Origin: Spirogloea muscicola
Taxonomy: Eukaryota; Streptophyta; Zygnematophyceae; Spirogloeales; Spirogloeaceae
DNA: 15,243 nucleotides
Direction: 5' to 3'
NCBI GenBank assembly: GCA_009602725.1
Contig: WELB01000131.1
Span: 358,987-374,229, forward strand
Shown: piece by piece, positions 8,942-15,243 of the stretch
Layout: each line of letters opens with the position of its first letter
Numbering within the stretch: position 1 is the first letter of the stretch
The notes under the pieces: model-generated
What the model was told of the DNA's origin: nothing
The model's input: the letters and a program-made list of their open reading frames with translations, nothing else
Databases searched by the model: none
Made by a program: the position numbers and the translations under genes

Positions 8942-9517
8942 GTCATCATTCTGCATTCAGCATCTACTCTTCACCCTCCTTTCCTTTCCACCTCACATGC
9001 ACATGCTGCCCTTAGTGGTGCAGATAGCATCACTGTGCGCCTTGCTCGAGCTGCTCCGAGCAGCTGCTGCAGCAGCAGCCTCAGCGATAGTGCAAGCAGC
9101 TGCAGCAGGAGGTAGCTGCTGCTAGCAACGAGCTCACAGTAGGCTCCTGACAGAGTGCTCCGGGCACAGCGCCTTGCAGAGCTTGGGCTAACCCTCTCGG
9201 TTGCAGCTCAGCACCTGCTGTCAACATCAGACCTGTGTTGCCTGTATAAGCGTGACCAAATCTCACTTGTCCTTCTAAATCCTGTGATGCCTGTGGCAAG
9301 CAGGAGTGATTTGAGATGGTGTGTGTGCACTGAAGGGCATTGCATTGTTGTTGCCAGCTCATTATTATGCTTGCTGCTAGGCGTTCCAATCGTGCCGACA
9401 CCAGCAGTGCAAATGGCTACTGCTGGTTCAGGATTGTCAGTGCTTCCGGAGTGGCAGCGCTATCTACGGGAATGGTCGATTTGACGAGTCTAACGACACA
9501 ACCTAATAACATCTTTA
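8942..9517. other. Convergent 3' spacer between TM9SF and PNPase
   Basis: The stop codons of the two genes are separated by 576 bases. The stretch should carry both 3' UTRs. No exon continues the flanking proteins and no other gene is recognised. A CAG/CTG-rich hairpin-forming cluster sits at 9047-9123 (listed separately). I saw no clear TGTAA signal for either gene here. Confidence 0.6.
9047..9123. repeat. CAG/CTG-rich, self-complementary cluster
   Basis: The segment is built from GCAGCTGC, CAGCAG and GCTGCTG words that pair with one another. One hairpin has arms at 9049-9056 and 9058-9065; the blocks at 9060-9070 and 9094-9121 can also pair. It lies about 105 bases past the TM9SF stop, so it is probably in its 3' UTR or at the transcript end. 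It is an irregular triplet-rich cluster, not a pure microsatellite. Confidence 0.6.
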
Positions 9518-12500
9518 CTAGCTTCGGGCAGCAATGGTGGCCTTTGCTGACTCGCTTGCAAATGCGAACCTTGGTCGTGCTCCAGCCCTGCCTGGGCTGA
9601 TGCACTGCACGCGGATCTCCTCGCCCACAACCAGACTCTCTGCCAGCGCAGCTGCGGCTGCAGCATCGGTGTGCTTTCCCTGCAACCCCAAACAGACTCT
9701 CAGTTGACAGTATGTGGACAATCAACCGCAACTGCACTTGAAATAGGATGAGGAGACGTGAGGCACCTCATCAAAGCGCAGGACGCCATCGGAGTTGCCA
9801 TCCACGACCACCACAGCGCCAAATTGCCGGACTTGCCGCACCATCGCAACGTACTCTTGCCCAACCTCCAGCTTCGGCTCCGGCTCAATTTCATCAATGT
9901 TGAGGTCAGCTTCAGTCCGTCCAACGTCGTTCGTGGCTGGACTCGAGCTCCCATGCTGCCCCAACAGCACGTCGCCGGTGTTGCGGCCCTCTATCTGGAG
10001 CTCTGCCTGCAGTTCATCCACCATCCATCTCTCCTTCCTTGGGGGTGGCCGTAGCAACCGCGGCCGCCTCCCGCCTCGGCCGCCGCGCAGGCCGTGCAGG
10101 AAGTGGCCCGGCCCTGCTCTACTCCCTGCGCTGCTGTCTGGGCCACTGCCTCTACCGCTCGTCCCCACTCCAGACGAGGATGGCGGTGAGGGTGAATTCG
10201 ACGAGGACAGCGGATCGGGTATCAATGAGGACAGTGATGACGAGTCCCGGTCAGAGAGGATGGATGAGGGGGGGGAGGGTGGTCGTGGCGGCGCGGAGAA
10301 AGATGGCCGATTAGGCGCAGTTTCTGCAGCAGCGGGAGATGGCAAGCAGGCCCTGCGTGACAGCTTCAGGTTGCCGCGCACGTCCTTGGCGACGCACGCG
10401 ACCTGGAACGTCTGCCCCAGTGCAACCTCGTCCTCCACCCGCAGTGTCTGCAGCACAGCCCCCGGCCCCACCACAGCAAGCCACAGCCACCACCGCCAAT
10501 GTCAAGTCAAGTTGACAGATATAGAGAGCAATCTCTAGCATTAACTAGCCATAAACCTCAATCTTGGTGAAGATACTACGTGTCTACACTACCCAGTCAT
10601 GTCAACAAAGTTGCTAATTCCTGCCTGCATCGACGCGAGCATGCCCAAGCAGGCCAACGGCGACTGTCGCCATTGGCAGATTGCAGCGGCAGCGACAGCG
10701 TGCACGATACCTTGTGATGAGCAAGCTCGGAAATGTGCACGAGCCCCTGCTGGCCGGCTGGCAGCTCCACGATCGCACCGTACTCGCGGATGGATACCAC
10801 CGTTGCAGTGTGCACTGACCCCACTGGCACCTCGCGGCCCACGGTGTCTTCGACCTTTTGCCACACGGACAAAGCCAACGTGCACGATTGGTATCAGCAA
10901 CTTGGCTTCACAGGCGAGAACCCATCATGCCTACGATGCCAGCGGCCATGGTTGCCAGAGCTGATACGAAGTCCACACCATGTCCTTGGCGGCATTGTAT
11001 GCCTTCTCCGTGCTGGCGAAGATGTTGACCGTGCCGTCATCGGCAACGCTCAACCTCGAGCCTGGGCAGGGCGCGACGGCTCAGCACTCACATGCTCAGG
11101 TGAGAGCTTACTTGCGCGGCTGGACCTGGCGCCGACAAAGTACCTGCAATCAGCAGCCCATGTCCTTCCTACAAGGACATTCAAGACAGCTTTTAACCAC
11201 GAGCAGAGCTAATAGAATTACTTATAACACAAAGAAGGGGGCGTGCAAGCAACCTGTCGTGGCCTGGATGTGCTTGATGTTGGCGCCCTGAGGTCCGATC
11301 AGCCGCCCAATGAAGTCGCGGTCGATAGACATGGTGCCTGCGCAACATGCAAGCATGGCCCGAGGCGACCATTGTCAAGCAGGGGGAGGCAAGCCTAGTC
11401 AGGCGCAAAACTCGGGCAGCGTGCCACTGCATGCTGCAGGCAGAGGCGGCTTGCCGCACTAACACATGTCGCTTTCGTATATAGAGAATCTCATTAACCA
11501 CCGGACCACACAAGAGAAGCTATACTGTTTCGCGATGCACAGAGAGAGTCAAGCGGAGTGCCTCCGAGGCGGAGCCTGACCAATCTTAGGCAAAGTGGCA
11601 GAGCGGGCCTGCCGAGGGCCCGCGAGCTCGGCCTCCATGGCGTCGAGGATGGTAGCCCGCGCGGTTGCAGCAGGTGCCAGGCTCGCGGTCACCACCGCGA
11701 GCGGCACGCCCGGCAGCTTCAAGTCTAGCTGCACAGCTGTGATGCCGCCGCGGGTGCCCGCAATCTTGAAGTCCATGTCGCCCATGTAGTCCTCCAGGCC
11801 CTGTGCCGCTACCGCCACCGCAATTTCAGGTGGAAAGTGGACAGTTTGTGGGACAATATGATTAATGAACAATCTTAGATGGACGTGCTAATAGACAACT
11901 GAGTGCTGTTATTCATTGGAGCTTAATTGCCAAGACGGGACCCAAGTGCTGCAAATGCTGTCAATTAGGGGCTACGGATCAGGTCCTGAAGGCAATATTG
12001 GCAACATTAAGGCGAGATACCAGTATGTCAGTGAGCAGCCGATAATCCCGGATGGTACCATCAGCCGAGTTGACGTCCGCCATAAGGCCAATCGATACAC
12101 CCGCCACATGCTCCCGCAGCGGCACCCCGGCGTCCATCAATGCCAGGCTGCCTGCACGCCACGCCGGTGCCGCCAGTCTGAGAACCTTGGAAGAGGGGCT
12201 GCCAGCGATTGACACATGACCGACGGCAGTTTCTTTCTCTCACAGCCTTCAGTCGAGTCGAAAGCGCTGTTCCTTTTCTTTCTTACACGTTGCTTTCAAA
12301 GCAAGAAGGAGTGTTTCTTTGTTGTCTTGAACAACTTAGCTACAAAACTGCAGACATTGTCGTGCTTAGCACTGCACCTAATTAAGCAGCAACTGCAATG
12401 ACATGATAAGAGGATGGGGGGACTTGGTGATAAGAGGATGGGGACTTGGAGGAAAACCCACCTCCGCAGACGGTCGCCATGGACGACGATCCATCGGATG

Positions 12501-15046
12501 CGAGGCACTCGGACGTCACTCGCACGCTGTATGGGAAGCTTGCCTCTGCCGGCAGCACCGCCAGGAGCGCCTTCTCCGCTAGTGCGCCTGCAACAGTAAG
12601 CGCGGACGATGCAGCATAGAGAGCAGTCCCACACTAAATCCAAAGACTGAAATGCCTTTGCCGCATCCTGTGAATACCGGCACTTTCAGCCTACTGATCC
12701 TGCTTTGCCTTGACTCAGTCGACTGTGCGTGAAAGAGGCCAGGGCGCTCACCATGGCCGACCTCGCGGCGCGAGACCCCACCGACCGGGCGGATCTCATT
12801 GACGGCAAACGGCGGGAAGGCATAGTGCACCATGAAGCGCTTGCTGCTAGTGCCGGCGAGCGAGAAGAGGCGCTGTGCGTCCTCGGGCGCGCCCAGCGCC
12901 ACGGTGCAGAGCACCTGCGTATTGCCGCGCGAGAAGAGGGATGACCCGTGCAGCGAGGGCAGCGGCCCGGCCTCGCACAGGAGGGCGCGCATGCCGTCCA
13001 GACGCCGGCCGTCAACACGCGTGCCGCCCTCGAACACGTGCCGTCGCACAATCTGGCGGCCATGGGAAGAAGCAAAAGGACGTGGGAGGAATGGCAAGCT
13101 ACACAAGCCATAGTAATAGAAAAGTTTACACTTTGGTATACCACAAATCAGCAGAGGTGCGAATGCACAGTGTGGAGTAGGAGAAGCATGGACTGCCAAC
13201 ACACGCACCTCCTTCTTGACCTTCTCGATGGCAAACGGGAGCTGCGCAAGCGCGCGCACGTCGCCCTCCGCCTCCAGCGCCTCCTGCACGCGCGCCTGGA
13301 CGTCGCCCAGAGTCCGGCCCCGGTCCATCTGCAGATGATGACCACCATCAACCTCAATGGCCCGCGCTCTTAACCGCGAGGATTTTAAGGTGGACGAAGG
13401 TGGTCATGTGCAAACGCTGCTCCATCGCGCTGCGCCTCACCTTGCCATAGGCTGGGTTGGTGAGAACGCTCTCGATGGCTGGCGCGGCAAGCCCCCGGAC
13501 CTTGGCCACGACGTCGGCGTAAGCCTCAGCCGCCTTCACGCCACGCTTGGCCGCGCCGACCAGCTCCGCCAGCCGCCGTTGCGCTGGCAGCAGCTTCGCG
13601 ACCTGGGCCAACGGCAATGAAACTGCTTGAGGCCAGAGGCTAATGGATTAAGCGACTGGGGAGCTCAATGCGAGCCGCATATCATGGCGGGGCACTACCA
13701 CTGACTACTACAATGACTACGGCTGGGGTACGCATGACGGGGTTTGGTCAAGTGTTGCAGTGCCTGGAGGCCAAGCAGCAGCAGACCTCATCATGGGCGA
13801 GCTTGAGTGCAGCGCAGAAGTCCTTGTCGGAGATGCCGCTGGCCTGAGCCTCGAGCATGAGTGTGCGGTCCTCGGTGCCTGCGTACAGCAGGCTCAGGTC
13901 GCTCTCCGCCAGCTGCAGCAGGAGAACAGGCATCCCGCGATCAGCCGCCGCCGGCGGACAAGCGAGAGGCCGTGCGCTGCCACCGGCAGGGCTCGAGGCG
14001 CAGATCGCACCTCCATGGGCTTGGGGTTGACGACCAGCTGGCCGGCGACGCGCCCGATGCGCACCGCACCCAGCGGGCCGCCCCAGGGCACGTCGGACGA
14101 GTGCAGCGCCGCGGATGCCGCGTTGATGGCCAGGACGTCGGGGTCGGCCTCGCCTCCGGCGGCCAGCACGCTGGCCATGATCTACGTCCGAGTCGGAAAG
14201 AAAAAGATTATGGCGAGACAGCAAGAGGAGGGAGGTGGAGAGGGAGCAAGGCTCATCACCAATGACTAAATCCTCTCCAAAAGCTCGGCCATGAAGCGCT
14301 GACCTCTTCTGAGCTGCAGTCAGCGTTGAAACTGCAACATGAATGCGCAACACGAATACCCGCCGAGCTGACGGCGAGAGATCAGCGTACGCACTTGGAC
14401 GTCAGCAGAGAAGCCGGGCGGGAACAAGGGCCGGAGGCAGCGGTCGATGGCGCGAGAGGCAAGCGTCTCGCGCTCTCGCGGCGGGCCCTCCCGGCGCATC
14501 AGCGTGCCAGGGATCTTGCTCACTGCCGCGGACCGCTCCCGGTAGTCGACCTGGGCGCCCGCGGGCAGCGAGCGGAACCCGCATGACCGCGGCATCAGCG
14601 CCAGCTCTCGTGGCACGTCACGGCGGCCATGGGATCTTCCTAACACAGTCATGAGCACCCTCTTCATGCACCTGGCTGGCTCCTACAGCCACTCATTATG
14701 TAACAACACATTGATGATAGTTTATGATATTAACAACATACTATATGATAGTCTATTATGATACCTACAAAACATGCAGTAATGATATCGATATTGTATC
14801 AGCAGCCAAATTCGTTTTGCTGGGCGGCCTGGCACTGGAGCTCACGATGAGGGGCAGGAAGCCGCGGTCGTCGCCGCCGGCGTCGCCGTGGGAGCAGACG
14901 ACGGTGGCGAGCACGGCGGTGCCGTCGGCGGCGGTGGCGAGCACAGCGCCGCCGGCCAGCCGCGCCAGCTTGCCCGCCTCGAACGCCACCCCGCCGGGCG
15001 CCTCCGCTCGGAACGCCTTGCCCGGCGCTGTCATGGCCATTGCCAC
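9518..15046 (-). CDS. PNP: Organellar (plant mitochondrial-type) polyribonucleotide nucleotidyltransferase, 15 exons, N-terminus unresolved
   Basis: Phosphorolytic 3'-5' exoribonuclease and poly(A)-adding enzyme of organelle RNA decay. Minus-strand exons: 15046-14846, 14550-14395, 14181-14011, 13912-13787, 13602-13441, 13328-13209, 13052-12752, 12587-12462, 12151-12021, 11800-11581, 11337-11254, 11061-10979, 10854-10711, 10447-9767, 9679-9518; 955 residues from the first visible Met. Order of domains: RNase PH core 1 (about 8-200, with MRREG and DRCLRPLFP), helical domain (about 215-315), core 2 (about 316-535) with [18 protein letters not shown] at 446-448 and GDMDFK giving the catalytic D502, D508 and K510, KH domain (about 572-627, GPQG loop), S1 (about 634-706), a Ser/Pro-rich linker, and a second S1-like segment (about 867-935). 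It resembles plant mitochondrial PNPase more than the plastid enzyme, judged from memory. A targeting peptide probably lies in an upstream exon. Family very sure, organelle moderate. Confidence 0.95.
12405..12449. repeat. Two-copy tandem repeat in a PNPase intron
   Basis: GATAAGAGGATGGGG-ACTTGG occurs at 12405-12426 and 12429-12449. The copies differ mainly in the length of the G run (six against four). They lie in the intron between exons 8 and 9, a few bases inside the donor side. Confidence 0.8.
14701..14762. repeat. AT-rich imperfect ~31-bp tandem duplication in PNPase intron
   Basis: Two units starting TAACAACA (14701 and 14731) each continue with a TGATAGT block and a TATGATA block. 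They form the core of an AT-rich island of about 120 bases (14690-14810) in an otherwise GC-rich gene, within the intron between the first two resolved exons (14551-14845). Confidence 0.75.
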
Positions 15047-15243
15047 GGCAGGGGCCTCAGCTCAGGCGGCGAGGACCGCACTCAGTGCCAGTCACTTCGG
15101 ACTAATTGTCTATTAGCAGGCCACTTTTGCGGCGCCAGCAGCGACAGGGATCCGGTCTCCAGCCATCGCCACCGAGGGCGGCGGAGGCGGTCGCAGCGGC
15201 CGGCGGCGCGGCGGCGGCGGCGGCGCCCGCCTCACCCGGCGAC
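15047..15243 (-). other. Probable 5' end region of the PNPase gene (targeting peptide exon and/or intron)
   Basis: On the minus strand the part from 15243 to about 15126 is extremely GC-rich and reads open in two frames, one Ala/Pro-rich (ending WRPDPCRCWRRK) and one Arg/Pro-rich. Either could belong to an organelle targeting peptide. A donor-like GT follows at 15124 (AAAA|GTGGCC) and another at 15235 (CCGG|GTGAGG). AG acceptors that keep the phase with the PNPase frame occur before 15066 (CTGAG) and inside the first resolved exon (ATGACAG). I cannot choose between these joins from sequence alone. Confidence 0.35.

Noticed and set aside
9795-10538. 247-codon open frame on + opposite the PNPase linker exon
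   Set aside because: It is the complement of the Ser/Pro-rich exon 10447-9767, which splices in frame to conserved S1 sequence on both sides.
9518-15243. Plastid PNPase as the identity of the minus-strand gene
   Set aside because: Blocks such as [16 protein letters not shown] and [17 protein letters not shown] fit the mitochondrial type better from memory; the plastid option is not fully excluded because the targeting peptide is unresolved.

Overview
The window reads as nuclear DNA of a green alga, probably of the Chlorella/Coccomyxa type (Trebouxiophyceae). Coding exons are GC-rich while introns and spacers are more AT-rich, every gene is split by many short GT-AG introns, the proteins are of plant type, and one intron holds degenerate TTTAGGG-like motifs. 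The lineage is inferred from these traits, not proven. There are no bacterial operons, CRISPR arrays, recognisable transposons, rRNAs or tRNAs.

Layout, left to right: (1) the 3' part of a LAG1-type ceramide synthase gene on + (2-1692, five exons, 5' end outside the window); (2) a gene-poor spacer (1693-3240) with short tandem duplications; (3) a mitochondrial ADP/ATP carrier gene on - (5147-3241, six exons, one with a GC-AG intron); (4) a GC-extreme divergent promoter region (5148-5752) that contains one undetermined base; (5) a complete TM9 superfamily (nonaspanin/EMP) gene on + (5753-8941, seven exons); (6) a convergent 3' spacer (8942-9517); (7) an almost complete organellar, plant-mitochondrial-type polynucleotide phosphorylase gene on - (15046-9518, fifteen exons resolved; the targeting-peptide end near 15243 is unresolved).

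The four genes are housekeeping genes with unrelated jobs: sphingolipid synthesis in the ER, ATP export from mitochondria, Golgi/endosome membrane sorting, and organellar RNA decay. They alternate in strand (+ - + -), giving two convergent pairs and one divergent pair. I see no sign that they form a system. The exon models were built by hand: at every junction I required the reading frame to be kept, AG at the acceptor, GT (once GC) at the donor, and continuity of the conserved protein family.

I did not find a previously undescribed system. The points most worth a second look are gene-structure details: the GC-AG intron and a possible 40-nt intron in the carrier gene, the second S1-like module at the PNPase C-terminus, the unresolved PNPase N-terminus, two-copy tandem duplications in non-coding DNA, and the unexplained 1.5-kb spacer.
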